Assembly: GCA_013396915.1 (NCBI GenBank)
Contig: VWZL01000884.1
Coordinates: 30,056-94,055 of the forward strand
Direction of reading: 5' to 3'
Length of the DNA: 64,000 bases
Source of the DNA: Stercorarius parasiticus
Taxonomy: Eukaryota; Chordata; Aves; Charadriiformes; Stercorariidae
The notes below the pieces were generated by a model. It worked only from the letters and a program-made list of their open reading frames with translations, made no database searches and was not told where the DNA came from. This document shows, piece after piece, positions 20,111-30,900 of the stretch (position 1 is the stretch's first letter; the number at the start of each line of letters is the position of its first letter). Made by a program: the position numbers and the translations under genes.

Positions 20111-21530
20111 AAATGACAATAAAAGACTGTTTCTTGAAATGCTAACAGTATCCATCTGTGAAGAAAAACAGCCATGTGATAACCTAGAGATCCCTTGTAT
20201 GGCTCCTTTTCTCTCTGGCAGTGGTCTAACAACCACTTCTTTTAATCCCTGATAACCCAACGAACATTACACTTTCCCAAACTGCCTTCTTGTTTATAAG
20301 CAGCTTCTATGACTTTTAGGTATGGCTTCTCTGTGAAATCCTTTCAGCCTCTTTTCATTCACTCCTTACCTATTGCTTGCTGTACTTTATGCTTCTTGCT
20401 ATTTGCATCAGTTCGGTCAGATTTACAAATGCTGAAGGGTTTCTAACAGGTTCAAAGAGGCCCTTGAGCCAAGCCAGGCAGCTGTTGTTCATTAGTTTCT
20501 TGCTTTTGTGTTTCATCCTTTTTTTTTATAATTTTATTTTTGTGTTCAGCAGTCTACATGCCTTGGAGATTTTCTTATCAATTCCGTGAATAGATGTATT
20601 CTTGCTACTTCTCAAGATTTCATTTCCTTCCTTGAAACCTTCAGGATATTTTCCCACTCATTTGCTGACATGTCCTTTGTTTTTCATATGTGGTGTTAGC
20701 AGGTCCCTTTTTGGTACCCAACTAACGCCTTGGACATATTTTAGTTATTTTGCAGTCAGTAGCAGTGATTCAGGTAACATTATCTACTGTTTTTTAACTC
20801 TATGCCAGGAATAATCTCTTCTCTTTACGTGCTTATTTCCTGGAAACGCTAATTTTAGAGCATTAAAGTGGTGAGAAATCATTTCACTAAATTTTCTCCC
20901 TGCAGGCGCTTTGACCAGTTTACTGGACAGTAGTTGAGGTTCTCTGCTAAAAAAAAAAATATTCTTAGGAGTTTACTGGTGCTTTGATCTGTAACTGCGG
21001 CATCTATTTCTTCCCTTTTTCTTGATCCAAGGCTGACAGTTCATCCATATATTTATATCCTTACGGGCTGGGATCTGTATCAGATGCTCTCTGCTGTTTG
21101 GATCTCACCACTCAATATTTTTGCATCACTGGGGGTGCTGGATTCCTTTAATTACAGCACTATTCACCCATGTCTTTAGTCTCACCTGCCTTTCTGGTGC
21201 ATGCTGGCTCAGGCATTATGGATCTCCACTCTTCCTTCTTGCTGTTTCTGTGGTCCCTTCCTCTGTGGGTCCTCATCCAAGACAAAACATCTTGCCTGTT
21301 CTTTGCTTTCTGATTGCTCTCATTCACTTTTTTTGGCATTTCCAGAGTTCATCCCTGATGAGGAGCTAGCTCCAGTGAACGATATGTGTGTTTAGGAGGC
21401 ACATTGCTGTATGGCTCCCAACAGCACAGCCAAGAGGTCCCCATGCTAACCTGACAGACTCCTTTTGCAAGACAGAGACTTGGACTGAATAGACCCATGC
21501 ATTGGATCCTCAAGAACCAGTCAGCCTTAA

Positions 21531-21870
21531 GGGCTGAAATCCAGTCTCAGGGAATTAAGACAGATTGGACTCCAGTTTACACAGCCCTATATTTGGGTGT
21601 CTAAACATCACTTGTGGGTCTAGATGTCCCATTATATTCAAAGAGAGTTGGCCAGTGCAGTCAAAGGAACATGAATCCTTCCCTACGGACTCATTTCAGC
21701 TGCCAACATGCCTGTGTCCACCCTTATTGTGCTGCCCTGGGGCATCCCACTCGGCTGGTCTCGGAGGGTACAGGTCTCCAGTCCTGCCTGCTTCATGCTG
21801 AGTATCCATTTGTGAGTAATGAGGACATCTCAAATGGAGCTAGATGTCTATTTGTGGGCAACTGAATGAG
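21531..21870. repeat. Ancient sauropsid repeat relic
   Basis: Blocks such as GGGCTGAAATCCAGTCTCAG (21531-21550), TTTGGGTGTCTAAACATCAC (21592-21611) and TCTAGATGTCCCATTATATTC resemble old 'TTTAGGTGCCTAAA...CCCATTGA..TCAATGGG' elements common to turtles and birds. Similar blocks occur at 59.28 kb. Boundaries and class are uncertain. Confidence 0.3.
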
Positions 21871-21919
21871 CCCTGATGTCTCTCTTGTCTCAAGGCCACC
21901 CTGGAGCAGTGCTGTGTCA

Positions 21920-22325
21920 GGCTGTAGGATAGGCTGAGGAAGCTGGGACTCTTTAGGCTGGAGAAGAGAAGGCTGAGGGGAGACCTTATTAACGTTTACA
22001 AGTATCTAAAGGGTGGGTTTAAGGAGGCTGGAGCTAGACTCTTTTCAGTGGTTCCCAGTAACAGGACGAGGGGTAATGGGCACAAGCTGGAACATAGGAA
22101 GTTCCGATCAAATATGAGAAAAAACTTCTTTACGGTGAGGGTGGCAGAGCACTGGAACAGGCTGCCCAGGGAGGTTGTGGAGTCCCCTTCTCTGGAGACT
22201 TTCAAGACCCGTCTGGATGTAGTCCTGAGTACTGTGCTCTAGGCAATCCGGCTTTAGCAGAGGAGTTGGACTAGATGATCTCTAGAGGTCCCTTCCAACT
22301 CTGAAAAATTCCGTGATTCTGTGAT
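21920..22325 (+). mobile_element. CR1 LINE, 5'-truncated 3' end
   Basis: About 400 bp of CR1. It starts inside ORF2 ([15 protein letters not shown] segment at about 21940-21975), continues with the C-terminal peptide [20 protein letters not shown] (about 22123-22182) and the 3' UTR ending AGAGGTCCCTTCCAACTC. The tail is ATTCCGTG-ATTCTGTG (22308-22323). It differs from the copies at 6.1 and 42.4 kb by a distinct UTR (GGCAATCCGGCTTTAGCAG), indicating a different subfamily. Dead fragment. Confidence 0.95.
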
Positions 22326-24163
22326 AGGTGTGGGGAGCACACTGAGTTTCTTAGCACCCTGCTGAGGAGGGCAGCAAAGAGCACGTAATTCCTTGGGGAA
22401 GAAGGAGGATGAGGCATGCCTTAGAGATGTACAGTGGGAAGCAGGGAGTGCTTGCTACAGATGTCCTGGAAAAACGGTTTACATTCAACAGCCGTCTCAT
22501 AAATACTGAAGTCCTGGATAGCAGAGTAGTTAGGAAGCTCCTTAGCAGTGGTCCCTGATACTGGCAATATACACACCACACACATGCAGAGAAAGGACGA
22601 TAGATACATTTTTCTGGATTGAAAAAGAGGACAGTGTGGGCAATTTCAGGAAATTATCTTTCAGTAGGTTTTTTAGAGTATGACAAGTTGTTGGAACCTG
22701 AGTTAGAGGACATGGAAGAGTGTAAAAAAGCAGGGGGAATCCCTGGTGACACCTGGCACGTAAATTGAACAGGGCCAGGACACTTCTTCCTGATCTGAGT
22801 CTGAAAATGCTATTTGTGCCTTTGTCTGGCCATGTGTATGTGGCTTGAGGGAGAAGACAGCCAGAACAGGGTCTGGTGGAGGTTATCAAAACATACCACT
22901 TCTGCAATTGCAGGGGATGGCATAGTTCCTAAAAACGTGTAGAAAAGAGGTCACTTTCCAGAGAGATTCACTTCAAGAAGAGCACCCAGCTATAGCATTT
23001 GTTGTTAGTTTCAGTATGGTCATACCTTAGTTAATTTTGGAATGCTGCTCTTTGTTTGTGTCCCTGAATGCCTAGGAATCTTTGGCATGGATCTGGACCT
23101 TGCTGTGCTCACACTGCACAATGGCACAACGAAAGGTCACCTCTGCATTAAAGTTCACACTGTATGGAGCTGAAGTTTGCATGTATCACCCTCTTCCCCC
23201 TGAAGACTGTCCTCTTGGTTAAACATGAGAGCTCTGATATCAAAGACTGAAAATCTTTCGATTCAAAGGCCAGGCAGTTTTGCCATAAAGTAAATAGTGC
23301 CAGTGCCCAAAGAAGGACTAAATGACTTAGAAGGAAATATGCCAAGAATGACTGCAGCCCTTTGTATATTAGTTTGCTTTTCTGTATGATTTCCTTTGAT
23401 CCAAAATGCTGTTGCTCCTTCATTTATTGTGGAGGTTCTCACATGATTTCCTTAGTCAACAGCAGAACTCCATCAGGAATTCATTAGACAGTGTTTATAC
23501 AGATGTAAAGCTCTGCCTAAGTGATCCTATTATTATTTATATTGGGCTTGATCCTGCAAACCTTTAGTCACATAAATATTTCCCAAGAAGGTAGTCAACT
23601 AATGTGACAGAGAGGACTGCAGCAGTGAATTTAAATTTGCAGTGCCAAGGCAGCAGTCATAATTTTACATGCAAAAATTGTCCTTGGGACATCTGAGTTT
23701 TGTTATTCATCTTAAGTTTTGATTTCCCTATTTTTTTTTTATTTATTTATTATAATGAACTACACATCTATATTATGCACTATGCACACTCCTTTAAAAA
23801 TACTGTAAAATAAGTAAGGAACACCTTATTTTTGGTGTTCCAGGAACTGACTATTCTAAACCTTCATCTCTACTTCATTTTATGATGTCTGCAATAATTC
23901 CCTTCTGTAGCCTCAAACGATACAGAACCATGGTGAGTGATGGTCCAACACAGATGTCAACCTTATGTGATGCTACTGAATTTTGGATCATTACTGTAGA
24001 ACATAGCATTTCTGAGGTCATGGTTCCCAACTGTTTGGCTGACAATGCAAAGAGAGCAAAGATGTGTTCTACAAATAGGGTAAGAAAAGAAGAAAAAAAG
24101 CTTATTTTTTATCTTTAGAGAGCACAGCTGTAGACATTTGGAGGTCATGGAGTCAGAACATAT
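22326..24163. other. Unique non-coding sequence with one MITE-like relic
   Basis: No exon recognised. A palindromic-repeat relic at 23541-23600 is listed separately, and a T10 followed by ATTTATTTATT sits near 23731-23751. Confidence 0.5.
23541..23600. repeat. MITE-like palindromic repeat relic
   Basis: The run TTGGGCTTGATCCTGCAAAC (23543-23562) followed by CTTTAGTCACATAAATATTT closely matches one arm of an old palindromic element in sauropsid genomes in which 'GATCCTGCAAACACTTACTCACATGAGTAA' leads into a central 'CCCATTGACTTCAATGGG'. The other arm is missing or decayed. Confidence 0.4.
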
Positions 24164-24226
24164 CATAGAATCATATTACAGAATCATAGAATACCAGGTT
24201 GGAAGGGACATCAAGGATCATCTGGT

Positions 24227-25095
24227 TCAACCTTTCTTGGCAAAAGCACGGTCTAGACAAGATGGCCCAGCACCCTGTTCAGCCAAATCTTGAGTGTCCA
24301 ATGTTGGGGAATCCACCACCTCCCTGGGGAGATTATTCCAATGACTGATTGTTTTCATTGGGAAAAATTTTCCTCTTGTATCCACTTGGAATCTCCCCAG
24401 GAGTAACTTGTACCCATTACCCCTTGTCTTTTCCATGTGACTCCTTGTAAAAAAGGAATCTCCATCTTTATTGAAGCCACCCTTTAAATAGTGGAACATG
24501 ATGATAAGGTCTCCCCTAAGCCTTCTTTTCTTGAGGCTGAACAAACCCAGTTCTCTCAGCCTTTCCTCATGTGGCAGGCTTCCCAGCCCTTTGACAACCT
24601 TGGTGGCCCTTCTCTGGACCCTCTCCAGCCTGTCCACATCTTTTTTGTATAGTGGGGATGAAAACTGAACACAGTATTCCAGGTGTGGCCCGACAAGTGC
24701 TGAGTAGAGTGGAATAATGACGTCTTTGTCTCTGCTGGTGATGNTCAGTTTGGTATCATCAGCAAACTTCATCAAGGTACAGTTGATCTCATCATTCAGA
24801 TCACTTATGAAGATATTAAACAGCAGTGGGCCCAATAGCCATCCCTGGGGGACACCACTTGTGACAGGTTGACAGTTTGAAATGGAGCTATTTACCACCA
24901 TCCCTGGGTGCAGCCTGTCAGCCAGTTCCCCACCCACCACACAGAACACTTGTCTAGACTGTAAAGCATCAGTCTCTTTGGGTGGAGGCTGTGGGTAACC
25001 GTGTCAAAAGCCCAAGAGAAAACCAGGTAGACAATGTCCACTGCTTGCCCCGCATCAACCAAGCAGGTTATTTTGTCATAGAAAGCAGGCTACTT
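24227..25095 (-). pseudogene. CR1 ORF2 reverse-transcriptase fragment
   Basis: Decayed C-terminal two-thirds of the LINE reverse transcriptase that copies CR1 RNA at the target site. Minus-strand order: the YLDFSKAFDTV block appears as [11 protein letters not shown], with AFDTV at 25011-24997; a WVGNWLTG segment follows in the same frame until a stop; a frameshift near 24905-24890 moves to the next frame, which reads [20 protein letters not shown] and then the catalytic-site motif KFADDTKL (FADD codons 24766-24755). After N24744 the frame gives [17 protein letters not shown] and the C-terminal [14 protein letters not shown]. The frameshift, the deletion at N24744, loss of the N-terminal endonuclease and early RT blocks, and the altered DFSK motif show it is non-functional. 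Reverse-transcriptase identity is secure; no host function is implied. Confidence 0.92.
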
Positions 25096-25104
25096 TGTCA
25101 CAGA
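25061..25104. repeat. Tandem duplication, 2 x 22 bp, at the CR1 edge
   Basis: AAGCAGGTTATTTTGTCATA.. (25061-25082) is followed by AAGCAGGCTACTTTGTCACA.. (25083-25104) with three T/C differences. It sits at the 5' edge of the minus-strand CR1, next to the head-to-head junction, and may have formed when the two elements were joined. Confidence 0.85.
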
Positions 25105-25139
25105 GAAATCCTCTCAGTTGAAATGGAGTTAGTGGCTCT

Positions 25140-25276
25140 TGATCTCAATGACAGGTGAAGCAGGCTAGTTGCAATGTATGTTGAAGCTGGTGATCGTTTT
25201 CAGTATTAAGCTCTGGGCCATTGGTTGGATGAGGTGACACCAGAGGTCCCTTCCAGCTTAAGTCTATGATTCTATG
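25140..25276 (+). mobile_element. CR1 LINE, short plus-strand 3' fragment
   Basis: The segment GGTTGGATGAGGTGACACCA then GAGGTCCCTTCCAGC (about 25222-25257) is the CR1 3' UTR end, followed by an octamer tail (CTATGATTCTATG, 25264-25276). Only the last 130 bp or so are present. Orientation is opposite to the CR1 immediately left of it, so the two 3' tails point outward. Confidence 0.75.
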
Positions 25277-27470
25277 GGGATTTATTGATAAATTAAGGTT
25301 GGAAATGACATTGGATGTTTCTTTGGCTTAAAAAAATTATTTCCACTGTGTGTGTGTAAAAATGGAAATCCTGTTCCTACTGCAACTAGTGTATATTTTG
25401 GCACCATGTAGCTGAGGTACCATGACACTTGCAATGGATAAAACTTGCGCCAGGATATGTACCAGATCTTTGCTGGATGCAAAGTGAGGAGGGTATGGTA
25501 TGACTAACAAATGCTATTTACGTTCTTCAGAACACATAGTTCATCTTCTTACAATATTCAGTTTGAGGCAGGTGGCATAACAGATTCATAATGCTACTGT
25601 CTCACTGCAGCAGTGAGCTGAAAGCTTTGTCAAGCACTGGAGAATTACCACTTTGGAGGAGGAGAGCTAATGTGCAATAGTTATGATAGAAGAAGTCTCA
25701 CTAGGGCTATAGAGGGACCTGGCTTCCATATGTCTTCATAAAACCACTTGAAAATGGTCCTCTTGATTCTGAGTTCCCATAAAATCATATTCCTCGCATG
25801 AACGTATATGAAAAAAAAATCATCTGTCAGCCTGCAGACACTGAGTAGCACAGAGAAGAAGTGAAGCATTAGGTCTTAGAAAATCACATCTTGCTGAGGA
25901 GCCCCTGGGAAGCATGGTCCGTATGTCAATGCTGAGTACATTTGGCATATGAGGCCATACCAGTGATTTCCCACCTCGAATACCACACATCTATTGCCCA
26001 TCTGGAGCACAGTATGGTTAGACTTATGGTAACTGAAGGACCTGTGAATGAATCTTAGTGCATGTACTGAAGGTTCCTCCTTAGACAGCTACTTGCCTCC
26101 CACTGTCAGGATCCTTCATGCTGGTGATTGATGTCATGCTGGCAATGACAAAGCGTTGCACTGATGAAGCTGCACAGTGTATGTGGACTGTGGCTGCCTG
26201 TGCCCTCTTTAATCTGATTATTTTATACGGCATGAGTGCTTGCAGGCCCATGCTCTTATTTTAGCACAGGCTGCTCTGCATTGAGCCTACTGCGTTTGTC
26301 TTGTTGCCTGTCTCCAGCACAGTTTAGGGCACCTTAGGAGGAGTATCTGCTTGTGTTCCAACTGGCTGAGACATAGACTTCAATTTTGTGTGCTCCTTTG
26401 CATCTAGGCAATAAATCTTGTAATAGCTTAACTTTTTATATGAATGCTGCCTCAGGCAAGGACCGTGTGGCCTAGAAAGCAGGAGGTTTAATATTTTATA
26501 AAATTTCCAAATGCTGTTTTGCTGCTACCTCTCCTTGAGCGAATGGAAGCCACAGTGGTTTGATAGACCTCCAGACTCTGAGCTGCATCAGGGAACAGAA
26601 ATAATCATGGCCCATCTCAGTTAACTGACATTACACAGAAGTCAAGCGCTGGGGAAAGATGGTTTGAATGGAAGCATTTGAAGAAATCGCAATCCACTTG
26701 GGGAATAAACAAAATTAAAAAAACCCAACAAACTATGCCCTGCAGGTAATTAATTTGAGGGAAACTGGTCACTTGTCTCTAGTAGTAGAAAGGCTGGAGT
26801 GTGTTTTGTGCTGGGCAAACAGTTCATGTGAAAGTAGACATGAGACAAAACAGTGAAGTCAACAGCCTGGCTCTATACTTCAGTGATGTTAGAACTTTGA
26901 TATTTTCTCCATTTTTTGGGAAATTCTGGGGTGATGTTCCTGCAGCCATTTTATTTAGGTCTATTAGGCACTACCTTGGCGAGCAGTTGGCTTTGTTATT
27001 CTGGAGTAGTACCCTGCATATCCCAAACCAGGAATAATTCCTTTGTTTTGTGTGGGTTAGGACTGAGCTGTGTGATAGTAGCATTTGAGGGATTCATCAG
27101 TGAGCTTCATCGATACTAACCTAGGGCTGCTTTTGGACTTTGATGCAATTGGAGCCCTTTTGTCTTCCTCCACTGCCTCTCTCGTCTCAGGGTAGAGCTT
27201 TGATTAAGCCAAGCGAAAAACAAACCACACAGAATGAAAAGAAGCCAAGAGGCTCCATGAAGAAACTTGAGTCCTTAGTAATTTGCATCTTTCTAGGCAT
27301 AACATACACCTTTCTGGAGGTAAAAAGGGCTTGTGACTGCTGCTCTTGGTGTCTTGCTCAATTTGTTCCCAGCGGTGTCCCATGACGTAGTCCAAAGATT
27401 ATATCCTGACGATGGGCTAAAGTTATTGTTGATAGGACTTGGGTCAGCAGAGTGCTCACTCCATGGAAGT
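25277..27470. other. Unique non-coding sequence, no gene seen
   Basis: No exon, RNA gene or assignable repeat seen. Open frames are under 90 codons. Confidence 0.5.
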
Positions 27471-27962
27471 CACAGAATCACAGAATGGTTCGGGCTGGAA
27501 GGGATGGAAGATCATCTAGCTCCAACTCACCTGCCCTGGGCAGGGACGCTTCCCATTAAATCAGGTTGCTCAAAGCCCCATCCAGCCTGGCCTTGAACAC
27601 TTCCAGGGATGGGGCATCCACAGCTTCTCTGGGTAACCTGTTCCAGTGCCTCACCACCCTCACAGTAAAGAATTTATTCCTGATATCCAATCTAAACCTA
27701 TCTTCTTTCAGTTTGAAACCATTACCCCATGTCCTATCATAACACTCCCTGATAAAGAGTCCCTCCCCATCTCTCCTGCAAGCCCCCTTCAGGTACTGGA
27801 AGGCTGCTATAAGGTCTCCCTGGAACCTTCTCTTCTCCAGGCTGAACAACCCCAACTCTCTCAGCCTGTCCTCATAGCAGAGGTGCTCCAGCCCTCTGGT
27901 CATCTTCGTGGCCCTCTGCTGGACCCGTTCCAAGAGGTCCGTGTCTTTCTTGTGCTGTGAAG
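27471..27962 (-). mobile_element. CR1 LINE, minus strand, 5'-truncated
   Basis: About 490 bp. On the plus strand it opens with the complement of the tail octamer (CACAGAATCACAGAAT, 27471-27486) and the UTR start GGGCTGGAAGGGATGGAAGA. On the minus strand the ORF2 C-terminus is open over most of its length: a [17 protein letters not shown] block, then [20 protein letters not shown], then [20 protein letters not shown] and a stop. The remaining frame is nearly intact, suggesting a younger copy than the 24-kb element. The UTR differs from the 6.1- and 42.4-kb copies, so it is another subfamily. Confidence 0.96.
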
Positions 27963-30900
27963 TCCATAGGCTTGAGTGAAAGGGAGGGAAAACATAAGGG
28001 ATTGTGCCTTCCCCTTTGTCCCTTTTTGGTGTGGTGGGCTGTGACATGTTGCATGATGTGGTTGCACCTTTCCCCAAACTTTCCCCCTCAAAATGACCCA
28101 ATCCAGTCAGGAAAGCCAATAGGGTTCACTTAAGTGCTTTAAATGAATCACAGGATTAAATGGTTAGTAGAACTGAGTTTGCACAGTCCCTCTGGAGACT
28201 TGAAAGAATTGGTTTGAGTCAGGAGCTCACGTTGCCATTTGCAAGCCCCAGTTGGGATCTGTCATTTTAGGCATAAGCTGTGGTCAGGGAGGAATCCAGT
28301 GGTGTGGAACCTGAATGCTTTTCATCCCTACAGGGATTTTTTGGTTGAAACAATTGCTGTTCTCACCACATTTTCAACCAGAGCCACATGATGGTGGGCT
28401 AAAACGAACAGAATGGCTTGTTGGAATTCGGCATCTCCGGGTGGAATTACTTACCAGTTGAGAAAGATAGGAGATGTGATAATTTGTATAGATTTTTCTC
28501 ACAAATTTGGCAGCTGGGGAAGAGAAAAATGACAGCTCTTGAACATGCTTCACTTATTCATCCACAACAACTGAATGGGCTAAAACTTGGAAATGTGTCG
28601 GGGGGCTACCGGGGGAAGAAGTGGGACTAAGGTCTTTTATAGCGATTGGGGTAGGGCACCTTTGGAACGACACTTTGCCCTTTGCTTGGGTGCCAGATGA
28701 GGAGTCACCATGAGGCTGAGTGGGCAGTTCAAAGCACTGGGGCTTCAAATGGCTTTTTTTCCAATACTTCCTTCCAACCTGCTGTTCCCATTTTGTATTT
28801 TCATGCCGGTGCAGCTGTTCAGCTTGGTTCAGCATTGACTCTGCTTTCTGCATGTCATTCCTGCCCTTCATTCCTGCACAGGTCCCTCACTCCCAGCTGT
28901 TTTGCTTCCTTCCAATGTTCCCCTCTTGCAACAGAGACTTGTGGATACCAGTCCTACAGGACATCCTCCACAGAGTTTGCTGCCTGTGTGCAGATAGTAG
29001 TGGCAGGGGGTTGCAAACGGCACCAGACAGAAATCCCAGACTATTAACAATGCAAGGAATAGTCAACCTGGACTCTGTCTAGCCTCTTTCTCTTCCCTGC
29101 CCCCTCCTTCTCCCTCCCCGCTTCTTTCTTGGGGACTTTGTCTTCTTTCTGGAGCTGTGCTTGGCATGTTGATGCAGGTCCAGTGTGTGAAAAAACAGGC
29201 TGGGTCTGGGTCTGCATTTAAGGGGGATTTCTTTAGAGCCATCTGCCATCTCGAAAATTAAAGCAGGGAAAGGTCATTGGGATAAACCGATTTGCTAAAC
29301 AAAATGGTTAACAACTCATGAATAAAACTTAAAAAAAAAAAAAAAAGAATATCCTGAGGGGAGGGGCAAACTTTATAACTAGAAAGAAACCCACCCTGTC
29401 AAACCCACAGCCTGCCCACACTGAGCTCCACCCACCTCTTTCCAGTTCATTTCCACCCTTTTGGGGAACGGAGTGCTCCCCCTCCTTCCTTCCCGACCCC
29501 CCTGCCTCTCCCTGCCAAGCCCCCCATGCCCTTGCGTATGCCTTGGGAGAGGAGGACTTGCAATCTGTGCTGAGGATGTGGCTGGGAGCTTCTTAATGAC
29601 TTTCCAGTGGTAATGTCCAGGGGGCTTTGTGCCTCCTCTTAGCAACTCCTGCAGCAGCAGCAGTAGCAACCAAGTCACTTTCGTCCCTTGCTTGCTTCAG
29701 TGATACCTCCTCCTCCTTTTGCTGGGTTTCTATCAGGTCACACACAGGAGCAGTGAGCCTGCCCCTGTGCAGACAAGAGAGAAAACAACAGACCTACACA
29801 GGCACAAAAAGAAGAAAAATCCACCTCCGTCCCCTCCCCCATTTCAGCTCTAAAGAATAATCAGGATTATAGGGGAAGCTGGCTGTTGAAATAAGGCACG
29901 CTGGCCATGCCAGCCACAGCCACCGCACTGCTTATCTGGGCTAAACCTGACAAGTGAGCAAGGTACCTGAGATGGAGAAGAGGAGGGGAGGGAAGGTTGC
30001 CACCCACCCGCTGCCTGCTTTTGTTCCACTCCCCGACAATAAGTTCTCTGTATTCCCTGACGAGACCTTAACACAAAACCAAACACTAGATGGTTTTGGT
30101 GTTTGCTTAGTGCTCTACAGGGCCTGCCCTAAGCACCAGCTCTCTGAGGTCCTCTAATGGAAGAAATACTTAAAAAGCTTGTAGTCTGCATGACCTGCTG
30201 GAGGCTATGGGGCTCCTCTTGGAGATGGCTGAAGAGAGCCCTTAAAGACCTGAATAAACTCTTGTGGAGAGCACTGTGAGACTGTTCAAAGGGAAATGCC
30301 GTGGTCTTTGAGGGTGATGGCCATATTGACCGTCTACCCACATAACCTTTCTCCGGCTTCTCATCCTTGTCCTGCCCTCTGAACCGTCAAGGCTGCGATA
30401 CAGCCCAAACCACATTCCCCTTAGGAGTGCAGGAATGATGGGAACTGCCCCTAACCTTAAGAAAACACCCCACACATCAGGGGTGCAAGCCTGCATTTGT
30501 AGGGTGAGAGTCCAAAGGGGCGCGTTTGGTTTTCTTCCATCATATAGTTCTCGCCTACAAGTTTCTGATGCGGGAAGATCTTCCTCATGGTCCGGCTATT
30601 CACAGGGAAACTCTGACACTACTTTGTCCGATCTGTGGGGTTTTGTCCATGTACGGACAAAAAAGCTACAAAGGTTTTGTGGTGGGAGATCTGAAGCCAA
30701 CTCCTTCATTAGAGACAATAGGCCATGCTGAGAGCTCCTGGTAAGCAGCTATTGCTTCCCCAAAACCTTGTGGGGACAAAGCTACGAGACTACCAAGGCC
30801 GTGGGAAGATGGGAGAACCCTAGGGTATGGGAACAAGAAGCTAAGGTGTCAGGAGACGAAGATGGTGGGGTTACGGCGTGTAATCAGGCCCGCATCCCAA

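Larger units (their letters stand above)
17701..21530. other. Unique non-coding sequence, no gene seen
   Basis: Mixed sequence without a recognisable exon. It includes the T/G tandem repeat at 18.98 kb and the AT-rich candidate conserved block at 19.42-20.11 kb. A patch near 18150-18190 (GCGCCTCAGTTTCACTGAAG) weakly resembles the same sauropsid relic family as 21.5 kb. Confidence 0.5.
24164..25105 (-). mobile_element. CR1 LINE, minus strand, with internal deletion
   Basis: The longest CR1 in the window. Read on the minus strand from 25105, it holds the reverse-transcriptase part of ORF2, then after an N at 24744 the ORF2 C-terminus and 3' UTR, and a tail with ATTCTATG-type octamers ending at 24164. 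In intact CR1 roughly 100 residues separate the FADD box from the VRPHLEY block; here they are separated by the N and about 15 residues, so a block is deleted or lost in assembly. Its 5' end meets another CR1 piece head-to-head across about 35 bp. Confidence 0.95.

Noticed and set aside
29321..29346. AATAAA followed by A16 as a processed pseudogene tail
   Set aside because: Only four bases separate hexamer and A run, too short for normal cleavage, and no upstream mRNA-like sequence or target-site duplication was recognised.
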